Assembly (NCBI RefSeq): GCF_014066305.1
Contig: NW_023501105.1
Location: 186,001-250,000, forward strand
Reading direction: 5' to 3'
Source of the DNA: Letharia columbiana
Lineage: Eukaryota > Ascomycota > Lecanoromycetes > Lecanorales > Parmeliaceae
Length of the DNA stretch: 64,000 bases
Of this stretch, positions 43,659 to 56,087 are shown piece by piece (position 1 is the first letter of the stretch; each line of letters opens with the position of its first letter). The notes below the pieces were generated by a model that ran no database searches, was not told where the DNA came from, and saw only the letters and a program-made list of their open reading frames with translations. A program made the translations under genes and the position numbers.

Positions 43659-46600
43659 TGAACACACGCTGATGCTCGTGGGCAACTTGCAATCCTCTTT
43701 TCAGTCGGAAGACATGCCCTGAGGACAAAATGAAAGCGATGTGCCTTTATTGTTGAAGGTCGATACCGATGATCGACTTCGTTTTGGAGTCGCAAACCGT
43801 TGGAATATATAAATCTAAAGCTCCAAGCCTAATCTCGATCCCTTGCATGAAATGATAAGTTGTTGAGCTTTTGCGTTACGCTCAAGCATGGAGCACAGGG
43901 GAAAGACACTTTGGGATCTGAAGACATTGGGCAACTGCCATGTCTGCCCCACTGCTTATTGCTTTGTTCAGCTGCGCGAGCGGCATTTCCAGGTATAGGT
44001 TTTACTGATTTGAGGCTATGCACACTGCACATACATCAGGTCGGATGCTAAGGCACACATCGCGTGGAGAGCTAGATACTGAAACGAAGTGATCCTCCGA
44101 GAACAAAAAAGAGAATGTCGATAAGGCGTGATATGGCCATGATGTTACTTGCTTCGCAGAATCTTGCAGGCGTTGTTTTTTGGAGATGGATATCAGTCCA
44201 CTTTTTCCGCAGTGCTTGTGTCACTACTGCTCTTGACAGATATAAGATGATGGCTATAAGCGAGTATTCGCATTCGGGAAGAACGTCTTCTGTCACTTTA
44301 AGAAACGGCTCACAACGGCCCCTACACGTTAGCGAGTCTGATTACCGATTGACCAAGGTAGCGTCAAACTCAAAGACGCATAACCTGCTGCAAACAGTCA
44401 GAGAGTAGGGCCTGCTCTCCAAGGAGTTGCAATTCAGGCGCTGCAAGATAAAGGATAGTGGGCCCGGGAAGCGGTGAAAAACCTGCGGGACTGAGACATC
44501 ATGTGACTACTTGCTGATACAGTCCGTGGACGTGTCTCATATGATCCGCAGTCGGCACTTGACTGGCTGTATTCCCGTCGTCTGTTCCATCCGTATAGGA
44601 ACAGATGTGCGATCTCCAGATTATATACACCTTCAACCCTCATTCGGTCGTCTTTCCCGTCCCTTATCTCTAGGAGAATTGCGACCATTTCTACCCTTTG
44701 CACACCATAAGAGCTCGGTACTCAGGAACCCTTTCGTCTGGAAGTAATGAGTATTTGTATAACCCTCATAGAAAGTTAACGCTGCCGGTGTGTAGTATAC
44801 AAATGTGTTGTTGCCAAAACGCATATACCCTTCATGATTGTTGACGGAGCCTGCAGCTGGACCGGGGTGTGTCGGATGAGTTGGATTGAGCTGTGCTCAG
44901 TACTCTGTTCTTTGTTAGTGGTTGACGTCCACACATCATCCTGTCTGGAATCGCAATTTATGCATATCTGCGAGGCTACGTGTTTGGCTATGTGTAAAAT
45001 CAGAGCTCTCCGACTTTATGCTTGTCGAATGGGCCAACTGCCATCATTCGGAAGCAAGTCAAAGACTAGCTTATCCTCGTGCGCACGGGAAGGTGACAAG
45101 CCGGATGCTCTGGGAGTTCATTCTCGTTGTTTACTTAGTTCAGACACTCTCAGAGTATAGTCCAACAGGGGCATCAGAGTCAGATTTCGAGCTCAACACT
45201 CCCAAATACGAGAAGAGGTGCAAAGCAATTATGGCTCATTCTTCGAAGACTGGAGTCCGACATGGGTCACAGGCCCCAAATTCCGAGCCCAAGATACCAT
45301 CAGAGGAAAAGGGGTACTCAGCAGTCATGGCTCACTGTCCTAAGACTGGACTTTAATATGAGCATCAGGCCTAGCGTTCGAGCCTAACATGCTCATAACC
45401 AAGCATAGATGTTAAGTAATAATAAATCCAAGAGTGCCCTCCAACCTAGGCCAAAGCCCCAAATCGCACCCGGGACATACTTAAGAAACCCCCAACAACC
45501 AGGCGGTCACGGCTGGTTGCTTCAAAAATGGTAGCGAAAACATGGAGTATCATAAGAGAGGCACATTCCTGAGGGGGCTTCCGAAATCAGCATACCGCAT
45601 ATCATGGAGCCATGATTAGCAAGAATGCAACGCGCTGTTGAAGTGTCGCATGTCGCGACAGCGCTTCCAGACAACCTTTCACTCATCGATAGCCGCCTTG
45701 CTCTGATACCAATCTCTGAACCTTGAAAGAAAGATCTTTGAGCATCTGGCGATAATGGCTTCCACTGTGGTGACTGCATAAACCTTTATTCTCCCTCCAA
45801 ACAACCTCGTCTGCCAACTCGATGAGTTTGCGCATGGGTAGAACCATGCTCTTCACGCGTTGTCGACTCGTCTTCGCTAGCCTCATGCTCCACATCTACC
45901 AAGTCACCCATGACGCAACGCCCCCTGGGGCACACAGGAGGGAAGCGAAAATGACCTAGGAACCGGCGATCCTATTGTTCTCCAACGAAAGTGTTTATAA
46001 GGTCGAGGTATCCGTATAGCGGATGAGAGATTCTCCCAAGGTGCACCATCCGGTGGTACTGTCAGCAAAGGACATGAGCAACGGAAGCGTAGAACTCGAG
46101 GAGACCATCCCGGAACATATTACGCTCTCTCACTACGTTCCGAACAAGGCTCAAGACCATTCAGCGATGAATTTGCAACAGGTGCGGCGCGAATTAGAGG
46201 ACCCTGAGGGTTCACAAGGACGCAAGATTGAGCATGCGCAAACAGTAATAAGCAGCACAACAGTTGTACCCTTTGAATTACATGTCGGCTACGTCGTTGT
46301 TTAGACACCATTATCCACAAATCACCGAACAGCGAGCTTTGTTCAGCGTCGTGGTTTCGTTGCCGCATCAAGAGCTCGCTCCACAGAGCCCTTTCCTACA
46401 CTTTGAGGACTGAGAAGCTAATGATTCTCAGACTCAAGAGCAAGACCTCGAAGAAATTTCTAAAGGAAAGAGAATTCCAAAAATGATCTGCCTTCGACAT
46501 TTTTCGTTAGTTTTATATTTTAGGAGGATTATATGTGTCTACTATGACTCATGTCGTCTCAAATCGATGCTTCAACGGCCCATCTCAATGCAATAACACC

Positions 46601-46759
46601 TCGTTACATATGCATGCAGTATGCCACAACTCGCTCGCTAGCATCCAAACTAAATCCCAGTAACACTCATTCAATCATCCGCACGCATGATCATCCTCAG
46701 CTCATTCCACACTCCTTCTTGCCCTTGGTTGCTGGAGATGCCAGGCGACCTCTTCCATC
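43659..46759. other. Long gene-poor stretch
   Basis: About 3.1 kb without a supportable gene. It includes an unrecognised open frame at 46023-46304 (+, 93 aa, from ATG). On the - strand near 45900 there is an acidic N-terminus-like piece MGDLVDVEHEASEDESTTRE that leads nowhere. Possible decayed genes, no assignment. Confidence 0.35.
45225..45375 (+). repeat. Two diverged units, period about 96 bp
   Basis: GCAATTATGGCTCATTCTTC...AAGACTGGA at 45225 recurs as GCAGTCATGGCTCACTGTCC...AAGACTGGA at 45321. In one frame this reads AIMAHSSKTG and AVMAHCPKTG. No larger array. Confidence 0.55.
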
Positions 46760-49700
46760 TCAATCACTCCTCCCTTCCTCCCTCTCCTTATCTCTCCCTT
46801 TCTTCCTGAAGACGCCCCCGAAATCCAATCTCAGTCTCGAGATGTTGCCATCTCTACTACCAGGACTTTTGGGAGGCCCAACAGGATCGATAGCCTGCTG
46901 ACTCGTGGAAGATGTATTGAGACTATAGATACTCCTGCCTAGAGGCGCCGCGTTGTGCCTACTCTTTGTCGAACCGTGAGCACTCCCTGGACCTCTTGGC
47001 CCAACGATTTTCGAAATGTCCGCCCTGTCGGAGGAGCGGCGGAGACTGTAGGCGCTCCGTGGCCCAGGATGTCTTTTATCATAAGCTGGTGTGATGAGTG
47101 GGATGGACTTGGGGGTACCGCTTGTGCTCGTGCGTTTAGAGGTTGGGGTCAGGCTGTAGATGCTCGAGCCAATGTCAGTCGAAGATATGCCTAATTCCGC
47201 CTCTTCGTCAATGTCGTCGATCTCCGAGGGCCTTGGAGGAAGGTTCGAATCAGAGACGACGCCAGGATCCCAGACGCTTGAGGACGAACCGGGAGGTGTG
47301 TCCATCTCTGAGCCTAATTCGTCAAGGGGTTCATCCTCTGGGGATCTGGGAGAATGGGGCGAACTCGAGACAAATGCTAGCCTAGAAGCTCCTTGAGAGC
47401 TGCGTGGAACGGCATTCCGGTGAAAGTAGCTGTCTGCTAGGCTTGACGTGCTGCTGTTCACCGTATGGCTACTACCAGGTACAGTTGGTGTGTCGGGTGA
47501 GCTTTGCTCGTTCGTTTCTCTAGACCTCGCCTTCCGCTCCATCTGCTCCACCAACTCTTCCCACTTCGGCTCGAGAGTGCCACTTGGTCGCTCGGCTTGT
47601 TCAGCGCGAGTAAGACATTGTCTAGACTTCTCACGAGACTCTTCGCAGAGGTCATCGAATCTTCTCAGCTCTTCGCTCATTGGGGTATTAGGGTCTATCT
47701 CGCGCCGCGCGTCTAACCAAACGTCTATCAGCGCTGCAAATTCTCTAGCCTGATCAATCAAGTAGGGAAGGCTTGGGAATCCCTCTTTACTAGTGTCAGG
47801 CAAGCGCTTGAGTATTGTGATAGGCGTAGCGTAGGAAGGCGGAATAGCAGATGTTCGTGCCTCTGGACTGATGGAGCAAATCTCGTCCACAAAGTCCTTG
47901 AACTCTGGACGATGAGCATGCAGAAACTCGTTCATTTGCTCCATCCAAGGCTCTTTGCTACCAAAGGTAGTCATGTTGGCAAGGGTCTGCAATGCCTTGG
48001 TGATCAGTGTGAGGGTACGTTGAGCACGAGGGCGGGCGTGATCTGATGCAATGTTAGTGACGGTCAATATGAAGTGGATCAGTCCTCTCGTGAAGGACCA
48101 GGAAGGGAAACCGACCTTTGAGTAAGCCGAACAGCTTGGGATTGAGCACTGCCGGACAGAAGAAGCGAAGAAAGAGAAAGCCTGACACGCTACTGTAGCT
48201 GACAGTTCGGGAGAAGTCTCCGTAACGATCCTCAGCGCAGGCACGGATGTGCCGCATGATATGGCGTATCTCAGGAGGGCAACGGTTTGCCGAACCCGCT
48301 ATGGACTTCCAAACGTTCTCAGTTAGAGCGATCAAGTTCCGCCAGTTGCGCGACAAGTCTTCTGGGTTCTTCACGCGATTCGGGTCTACCTCGCATTCGG
48401 GGTCGCTTTCGTCAATGTCTCTCATTTTCTCGCACAAAGTCTCTTCCAGATACTCTTTGCCAAGCCGGCGCATATGTAGATCGAGGGCTTTGGTGAGAAG
48501 AGAGTTGCCTCTAAAAAGCAGGTTGGCTTCCACCGTTGCGTTCTTCCCCAGATCTCGAAGGAACACTTCACGCTCGACGCCTGATTCGTAGGAATCGTGC
48601 GACGCAATGCGTCGTCCGAAGCGAAACTTGGACATCGGGGTCTCTTTGTGAATACTGTCAATCTCGTCCTCGACGAGCGATTTGAGCCAGTTACTGGCTT
48701 CCAAGGGGACCTGAAAGATATTCAGGAGAATTTCCGATATTCGTCGTAGCTCAGTGTGGGCCATTTGAGCGATCTGAATTGTCAAACCGTTTGAAAAGTG
48801 GCACAACAAATCCAACATGGGCCCGTAGTCTTGGCTCATAAGTACTACCAACTCTTCTATTCGAACCTTCATGAGTATATCACCAACAGCTTGCTCTTGT
48901 TCATTGACGATAGGCCACCATTTCTCCGTATCAGTTGCCCTTTCAAGGTCATCAAGTCTGAGGTCCAGTCTCCCGTATGTCATATCCAAGGGTGAAACCT
49001 CGATATCGCCATCAATGGAATGCGGGTTGATGTCGCCACGCTCGAGGTCGATGGGAGCGTGGGCCAGAGTCCAGTCCTTTTGACCTGGATTGCGAGTTTT
49101 GACTTCTATGGACGCATTTGAAAGGACAGGAGGCAGATCGACAAACTCGAAATCCTCCCTCCAGAACGGGTTACCTGTCTCGGGCCTCACGGCTGTCCGG
49201 CCCCTCAACTCCGTATCCAGTTGGACTTCGGCATAGTAGTTGCCAGAGACCATTCCCATTTTGCTTGACGGCCGCTGTCCCGGTTGTGAAATCGGGCCAT
49301 GCGAGAAATTGTCCCGACTAGAATGCAACTTGGCTTCTATAATCCGTAATGATAGCAGTCTCTCGACACGAAACATGTCAGAATTTGTGGTTTTAGGTGT
49401 TACCATCGCAGTGTCTAGTGAGTCGGAGGGGGTCTCCAAGGGTATTGTCTCAGGACCGTAAAGTTCTGGAACAGTGAAGGCTCTGAGTAATACAAGCCAA
49501 ACCTCAAAGAGAACACGAGACTCCATCGACAGATAGACTGTCTGCATAGTGGGTAAAGTGGTGGTTGTTGATGCATACTGAGGGTAAATGGCGAGCGAGA
49601 ACTCATCGTCCAGTACTGATGGATCTAGTCGTTGGATAGCGCACCTTGAGAGCGCAGAGAGCGGAATAAAAGCCATCAGAGTCGAGTCTGATTCCGAGAT

Positions 49701-50966
49701 CACCTTGAAGTGCCCATTCTCTTGTAGTGTACACGAGACCTTCCGCCAATTGCTTGACATTGCCTTTAGTTGCTTGTAGGTCGATGCTCTTCTGTGCAAA
49801 GGCGGTGGCGAAGAGATGCCTGCCCGATCTTCCTTGTCCCACATCAGCATTTTACCCACTTTGATGATGGACGCATCTTTGGTCGAGAAGTTGCCAGAAC
49901 GCCTTTTGCTGTCCCCAAGCTTACGTTCAGCGATGTGTGCTTCTTGTGGCTTCGTCATTTTGCCTCGGACACCCTTGGGTCGAATGGGCTGCCAACATAG
50001 TAGTGCAGCTAGCCATGAGTCAAAAGTCTCAGGCACATGCGGACGTAAGTGGATACCTATACTAGTGCTCCGGGTAGCTACATCGAGAAAAGTGGACCGT
50101 GAATCAGCGTCATACAGAGTCCGAACTTGACATCCTCGGAGGTCAGGGATCAAGGTTTTGTTCTCAGACACCTTGCCTTTGGCCTGGTATATTAAGCTAC
50201 CTGTTGCTACGTTGATAGCACAGTATCCAGAGGCCCATGTGCTCGTGGCTGAAGTTCGAAATGAGAGAATACCATGCATCCTTCCGCATGTGGTCTTCAT
50301 GAGCTGCAGTATCTTTTTGGCATCCGTAGAAGAAGAGGACAACGGTGTACCCGGCTTGGCAGCGATTGGGTTCCTAATGGGTGATAGTGGCCGCAGCACT
50401 GGTTTAAGGGCCCGATGCCGTATCCGTGGCTCTTCCAACGGTGGAGAAGGGATGATTGAAGGGAAGCCGATAGACGAATCCTTGACACCTTCATGGAGAC
50501 CAGGTGACTGTAGCGAGCCGACGCGTCGTCGGCCTTTTGATACCATAGACGTAGGAGATATGTCCCTGTAACGCTCCTCTAGAGTCCGGGTTCTCGGTCT
50601 TGAGCTAGTAGATTCCTTGCTGCCATTTCTAGAATGGCTCGGTACCTGAGGACGTACTTTGGGAGTAGGTGCGTGGGAAGCAGGATATGGGCTCCGAGGA
50701 ATTTGTGGTGAATCGCTTCTCGAAGATGAGAAGGCCAACGTTGGAAGAGGAGTCCCAGAATGATGTATTTGACCTGGGTCTGGAGTAGTAGCTCGCGCGA
50801 CCGTTTCCTTAAACTCATCGGAATATATCTGTCCTTGTCTGTCTCTGGAGGAGGCTTTTTTGCTTGTGCGCCGTTGTATTGAGGGTGGTCCGGTCTGCTC
50901 TTGCCCGAATATGCCCGAATTGCGCTTGCTACCACCGCGCCTTCTATTCTCGGCCCTCTCCTCCAT
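46760..50966 (-). CDS. Ras GTPase-activating protein, BUD2/CLA2-like
   Basis: Predicted complement(join(46760..48042,48116..50966)), 1377 aa, one 73-nt intron. An S/R-rich disordered N-terminus of about 210 residues is followed by two PH-like regions (GYCAINVATGSLIYQAKGK; WRKVSCTLQENGHFKVISES) and a C2 domain (LRIIEAKLH ... YYAEVQLDTEL ... NPFWREDFEF). The RasGAP domain runs from about residue 720 to 1080, with the arginine-finger segment ANLLFRGNSLLTKALDLHM (Arg near 817) and the signature SGFLFLRFFCPAVLNPKLFG, then TLTLITKALQTLANM across the intron. The C-terminal 330 residues are disordered. PH-C2-GAP order matches BUD2, the GAP of Rsr1/Bud1 that sets growth polarity. Gene identity is inferred from architecture only. 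Confidence 0.88.
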
Positions 50967-51902
50967 TGTATGTCCTGCCTTCTCAGTCGCTATGGCCTCC
51001 TAATTTTGCACTCTATTACTGTCTATGTCATTACTGGGGTCTCCAGAGCAGGCTTTCATATGCTTCACGGGGCTGAAAGATTGTTTTATCGCGCATAAGG
51101 GCACCCGTGCGATGAGGCGGAATTGTGCGGCCGAAAGGCAGCGAACATGAGGGACTGCCGCGATGACATCGGACGTAAGGTCTTTGGTCGCCTGAGGCAG
51201 TAGCATAGGGTCCGGAGACGGGTGGGATGCCTGCGGTGTTGTCGATGTGAGGACAAACAAGGCTCGCGGATGAGATTGAGATATCTTTATATAGAGCTTT
51301 GGTGGGAATCATGCAATCATATTCCCCTAAAGCGCCGCACCAAGCTTCAAGAAGAATCACATCGGTCAAAGCGGTGCTGGAAATGGGTAGTTTTGGCGAG
51401 ACGCACAAATGTCTCAGGCGCAATGAATGTAAAAGATGTAGGTGTAGTGGAGGGCCGCCGAGATAGGACCGAGTAGCCTCAGGAAAAGGGTCCCACTCTT
51501 CAAACTTTACTCAAGGTACACCAGTAGGGTAGGTACAGAGGTATTTAACGGCTGAAGCCAGTAGCCTCCCGCCGAAAGGCCTTAAAAACTAAATCTACCT
51601 ACCTACTCAGCTCTACCTAATAAGTAGGCTTTACTGCCTTGGTCGTGAGACAGCTGGTCAACGTCTCATCATCGAGTCGGGTATTGAATTATCGAGATAA
51701 GGGCAGCTGATCCTTACATGTAGTCATCATAATTCAAGATTGAAGTAAATACTCGCTGCTGGAAAAGGGTAGTCGAGGTACAGCAAATGTAAACATAGAT
51801 CGTTATTGGGACCCATAGCCTCTCCGCCAAATCTACAGGCCGACCCTTAAGCTTCGCTCCCAGGGCATGATCCCACACAATCCAATAATATCGCCGTTTC
51901 TT
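50967..51902. other. Intergenic
   Basis: About 940 bp holding the BUD2-like promoter. A cluster of TACCTAC/TACCTAAT motifs occurs at 51510-51640. No gene seen. Confidence 0.4.
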
Positions 51903-53012
51903 TCATACATCCTTGAAAGGATGTTCGCCAACCCCTGCATCTCCACCCACAGCACTCATTGGTGCGCCCCTTGCACCACTTAAGTCACCACTTCCAGTCT
52001 TCCTCAACGCTTGCCTCATGGTCTCAATCGTCAGTTCTCCTCCTGTTGGCGGACTGTGGCCGGAGTACGTGCTGCCGAGTCCATGCCCCCCTCGACTGGG
52101 AGAAGTCTCCAGACCACGAGAAGAGTCGGACCCACTTGCTACTGGCGAGCCGCCTAGACCTTGAGATGACAGTGGAGAGCGCACGGGGGACGGTGAGCGG
52201 TTGCGAGCAGCAGCGAGAGGACTAGAAATGGTGGGCGCAACACCACCAGAGTGATCCACATGTTCGGCGTGCACAACATCAGCAAATGATATGAAGCTGA
52301 GCCGATGGACGTCGTTCGAATCCAATGCGCCGTAATTTGACGCGGCATCGTCTTGGTCTGGATGGGCGACAAGGTCCTCCTGCCAAGAAGCTCCCGTGGC
52401 TTCGCTTGTTCCAGCTCCTGTTACCGTTACTGCAGCAGGCTGATGGGCTGAGTGCATTATTATTTCTACGTTGTCTGGATTCAGGTGATCGTCTGTGATT
52501 GCCACTGAAGAGGCATCTAAGACAGGAGGGATGTGATTCTCGGTGGTAATGTGCGCTGGTATGGCTGGTGAAACGGAGGAGGCGAGACCATCTTCTTGGA
52601 CAGAGCGCTCGAATATTTGTGAGGAAGCTGGCGATGGTATCCCAGGTGACGACGAATTGAGATTGCGCGATGGAGACGCTGGCGCGCCGTATGGATGTGA
52701 GATCGTCTGCGTGATTGGCGCACCAACTCCCGCGATTGGTGACACCGAACGCATAGACTTCGGAGGAGCTGTTGTAGCTGTCGGAGGGGGGATACTGGTT
52801 GAAGCAATCTCCCTGGTCCTCTTAGTCTTATCGTCTTCCTTCTTCCTGCCTAAGCCCCAGAACCTCCGCTTCCCGGTCTTCCCATCCAGCTCAGGGGCGG
52901 CACCGGCCTCAGGTGCGTTATTCAAGCCTTCACCCAAAAGCGGTACCGATGATGTCCGCGACCCAGTATCATCACCTGCGTCCCTGCTTAGACTGATCCG
53001 TCTATCGGCCAT
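51903..53012 (-). CDS. Disordered low-complexity protein of unknown function
   Basis: Intronless, 369 aa. The N-terminus MADRRISLSRDAGDDTGSRT is followed by a short basic patch GKTGKRRFWGLGRKKEDDKT. A long Ser/Pro/Ala-rich disordered body then leads to a short conserved-looking helix near the C-terminus (TGGELTIETMRQALRKTGSG) and HPFKDV. No domain is recognised. The basic KRRFWGLGRKK patch could bind membranes or act in nuclear import, which is a guess. Divergent from MRPL20. Confidence 0.7.
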   Translation of the reverse strand: MADRRISLSRDAGDDTGSRTSSVPLLGEGLNNAPEAGAAPELDGKTGKRRFWGLGRKKEDDKTKRTREIASTSIPPPTATTAPPKSMRSVSPIAGVGAPITQTISHPYGAPASPSRNLNSSSPGIPSPASSQIFERSVQEDGLASSVSPAIPAHITTENHIPPVLDASSVAITDDHLNPDNVEIIMHSAHQPAAVTVTGAGTSEATGASWQEDLVAHPDQDDAASNYGALDSNDVHRLSFISFADVVHAEHVDHSGGVAPTISSPLAAARNRSPSPVRSPLSSQGLGGSPVASGSDSSRGLETSPSRGGHGLGSTYSGHSPPTGGELTIETMRQALRKTGSGDLSGARGAPMSAVGGDAGVGEHPFKDV

Positions 53013-53550
53013 TGTGCCGAGTGGTCGCGAGGGCCTATTGCAATTGCATGGATGGACGAGGTCTGGTTTCCGGAGAAAAGACCTGATCGAGATTTAGTAT
53101 AGAGCCACTATGAATGGCCGGGGAAAAACTCTGAACGCGTATCTCAAGGAGCGAGAAAATGCCCGGAGATGGCAATGGCATACCTTTCAGCTTTGAGTTT
53201 CTTGTGCGGCCTGAAGGCTTCCTCTCCACATGCACTTTCTTAGCGAAACGTGTGCGATCTGTAAAACCGTCGATCGAACTGTCTGATAACTTTGCAAGAA
53301 CCAAAAAGGTAAGAAAGCCTGCTTCGAGTCAAGAGAGAGTGCTCCTGAGATGCTTCCAATAAGCTAAGAACAACTAGACTTGTTGTTTCACAAGGTTGGC
53401 CACGTCCTTTGCCAAACGGTGACGCTGTTGGCAGGGATCTTCAATCTCGCTACCGGCAAGATCCATACCGGCCGACATTTAGCCGACAAGGAGAAAAGAT
53501 CAATTGCTAGTGACATTCTGTTCGACGACGAGTCACAACGCAGCAGCGAC
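53013..53550. promoter_or_regulatory. Divergent promoter region
   Basis: About 540 bp between two divergent genes. The reading frame of MRPL20 is open far upstream of its ATG but without another ATG, so it is taken as leader sequence. Confidence 0.4.
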
Positions 53551-54174
53551 ATGCCTATTTCCCTCTCACTACGACCACCTTCCAATCTCTCCTTCCTCTT
53601 CCCTTCATTCTCAAGCTTGGTACCATATGTTTCCCGAAGAAACGAATCCTCCGCGCGCCGAACAACCAAACGCCTCAGAACGAAACCCGACCCATCATTC
53701 ACCTCCTCAATCCCTCCGTCCCAAGTCAACGACCACATCGTCTTCAATCCACCGTCCTCCGCTCCATCTCCCTACCATACTCCTCCAGTCTTCCTCCCAG
53801 TCAATGACCCGCGCCGGACCCTCCTCGCTCAATCCCATCAGCATGCCAACCCCTACGACCAACCTAATAAGCGATTACCACCAATCGTCCACAAGCATAA
53901 ACCGTACGAGAAGAAGTACCACCTCCGGGAGAAGGAGATTGAGGAGATAAGAAGGTTGAGAAGTGAAGATCCGTATAAGTGGACACGGGCGAAGTTGGCG
54001 GAGAAATTTGAGTGCAGTCAGTTCTTCGTGGGTATGGTTGCGGAGGCGCCTTCAGAGAAGAAGGCGGCGGAGCAAAGAATGATAGAAGAGATTCAGGAAA
54101 AGTGGGGTAGGAGAAGGAGGTATGCGAGGGAGGATAGGGGCAAGAGGAGGGAGTTGTGGGGCAAGGATTTGTAG
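53551..54174 (+). CDS. MRPL20: Mitochondrial large-subunit ribosomal protein MRPL20 (mL58)
   Basis: 207 aa from ATG 53551; an earlier TTG-started frame is discarded. The N-terminus is basic, Ser-rich and lacks acidic residues, fitting a mitochondrial presequence. The conserved family core is RRTLLAQ, then KRLPPIVHKHKPYEKKYHLR, EIEEIRRLRSEDPYKWTRAK and LAEKFECSQFFVGMVAEAPS, followed by a basic helical tail RRRRYAREDRGKRRELW. This matches the fungal MRP-L20 family in order and length (yeast protein 195 aa). It would be a structural protein of the mitoribosome large subunit. Convergent with the cyclophilin gene. Confidence 0.92.
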   Translation: MPISLSLRPPSNLSFLFPSFSSLVPYVSRRNESSARRTTKRLRTKPDPSFTSSIPPSQVNDHIVFNPPSSAPSPYHTPPVFLPVNDPRRTLLAQSHQHANPYDQPNKRLPPIVHKHKPYEKKYHLREKEIEEIRRLRSEDPYKWTRAKLAEKFECSQFFVGMVAEAPSEKKAAEQRMIEEIQEKWGRRRRYAREDRGKRRELWGKDL

Positions 54175-54538
54175 GGGTGTGCCAGGAGTTGGATGCGTTT
54201 TATCTAAATCGTCGGTGGAAGCCTTGGGGTATTGCACATCTTACAATGTAAAAGAGATAATCGAGCCGCTGGGTGTGGAGAAGCTGCGCGACAAGAGAGA
54301 GGACCAAAATCGAACGCTACAATGTCTAGGCGCTGTCCTAATGGTCGCGACTGGGCACATATGTATATCAGAGGTGCATAGCAAGGTGTATCTTTGCATT
54401 ATTGAAGCGAGCGCTTCTGTGTACATATTCATTCTGATCTATGGCATCACCTGTATCAACAACATTTCAAATGATCGTCTGCATTGCTTTGTCGTTTGCG
54501 CTCTGGTGGATATCTGGCAGGCAAAATCAAGGCTCCCT
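54175..54538. other. Convergent intergenic region
   Basis: About 360 bp between MRPL20 and cyclophilin-40 3' ends; presumably the two 3' UTRs. No feature supported. Confidence 0.4.
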
Positions 54539-56087
54539 CTACTCAAAGAACTTTTTGTACGCCGCCTTTTCTTTCTTAGCATGCTCAGCAGCTTTCTTCT
54601 TCGCAGCGCCCAACTCCTTACTGATGGCCACGTCGCCTGGCGCCAGCTTTTGGGCTGTCTCGAGGCTCTTCACCGCCTCCTCGTCGTCCTTGAGCCCCAG
54701 GAGAGCGAGAGCTTTGCGGTAGGATGCCTTGGCGCGATCCTGGTTGGAGACTTCTCCAACCTCCAGAGCGTTGTCCGCGCTGTTCTGGGCATCTTCAAAA
54801 GACTTCAGCTTGATTTGAAGAAGGGCTGAGTTCGAGTGCAGGGTGAACCGGATGTGCGTTAATTCCTTGGAGAGCTCCGGGGGGTCCTCAGGCAAAGCTT
54901 CTGGATACTCGTTCAGATAGCGTAGGCCTTTCTGGTACTTTGCAAGAGCAAGAGTCAGATCATTGGCTTTGAAGGCCTTGTTGCCGAACTCCTTTAGTTC
55001 GGTGGCAATCTTGAGAATCTCGGGGCCTTTGTACTCCTCGCCTTGGTCTTGGGGAAAGTCTTCGTACGTGTCGCCTGTGCTATCAGGTTCCTTCTTGCCA
55101 ACGTTCATAGCCTCATCGCCAGATAACTGACCGCAATCTGCGTCGTCCAGTCAGCGCCTATTTAGCGATAGGATGAGTAGAAACACACCAACGATTGTGA
55201 CATCTTTCGTGGGCTTGTCCGCCTGTGTTGCCAGGTTCTCTATTTCCCGTATGAGACCTTTATTGTCTAGGACCTCTCCAAACACCACCTTGCGAACCGT
55301 CAACAAAGAATATTCAAGTGTTAGTAGCCTTGTCTGATATGACTTACATGCTTGCCATCAAGGTGGGGCGTTGGTACAGTCGTAACGAAGAATTGAGAGC
55401 CGTTTGTCCCTACTAATGATGAGAAAACGTCCTGTGTCGGAATTGCTGTTACGATTACCCGGTCCAGCATTTGCCATTGAGAGCAGGAACGGTTTTGAAT
55501 GCTTCAGCTCGAAGTTTTCGTCTTCAAACTTCTCGCCGTAGATCGACTCTCCGCCAGTGCCATTGCCAGCCGTAAAGTCTCCTCCCTGAATCATAAAGCC
55601 TTTGATGACACGGTGGAAGCCAGAACCTACAATACGTCTTAGACAAAATAAAGATAGCAGGCCTGTCAAGTAATCGAATAGTATCGACGAACCTTTGTAG
55701 CTTAATGGCTTCCCAGACTTTCCTTCGCCCTTTTCTCCGGTGCAAAGACATCGAAAATTCTCCGTGGTTTTGGGGACAACTACAAAAGGTCAGGCTAAAA
55801 GATCCTGGATATAAACCGGCCAACACTAACCATCATCATACTACTCATTCATCAGCGAAGAAAGAAAGTCAGACCCCAGAACTCTTGCAACATGAAGGAT
55901 GCTCATGAAATCATATACGTCTCTGATTTAGGGTCTTGGGACATACCAATTCGAAGACAACGCGCCCATTCTTCTCGTGAGATATTTCTATGTCAAAGAA
56001 GACCCGGCTACGACCTGTTTGGCTGTATTCAGCACCGGTATTGTAGGTCACGCGAGCCCGACACATACTTGACTTCTCCGATGCCAT
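54539..56087 (-). CDS. CPR6: Cyclophilin-40-type peptidyl-prolyl isomerase with TPR domain (CPR6 type)
   Basis: Eight exons: complement(join(54539..55137,55189..55288,55348..55409,55459..55626,55693..55779,55831..55840,55947..56014,56069..56087)), 370 aa, the expected length. Cyclophilin core: [80 protein letters not shown] and HLDGKHVVFGEVL. Catalytic Arg (FHRVI), Phe and Gln (FMIQ) and His (PHLDGKH) are present. The canonical LYDDV needs a 10-nt exon. The TPR half ([20 protein letters not shown] ... [20 protein letters not shown]) would bind the Hsp90 C-terminus. The role is Hsp90 co-chaperone and prolyl isomerase. Confidence 0.95.
55831..55840 (-). other. CPR6: 10-nt microexon of the cyclophilin-40 gene
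   Basis: TATGATGATG is preceded by GAGTAG and followed by GTTAGTG. It supplies Y-D-D and the first base of Val, turning [13 protein letters not shown] into the family-standard [15 protein letters not shown] and restoring the phase that otherwise fails between flanking exons. Confidence 0.85.

Noticed and set aside
45360..45400. GTTCGAGCC-like box suggesting a tRNA gene
   Set aside because: No A-box at the right distance and no cloverleaf pairing could be drawn. No tRNA or rRNA gene was recognised anywhere in the window.
51510..51640. Cluster of TACCTAC/TACCTAA motifs as a regulatory array
   Set aside because: Irregular spacing and orientation; looks like local simple-sequence bias.
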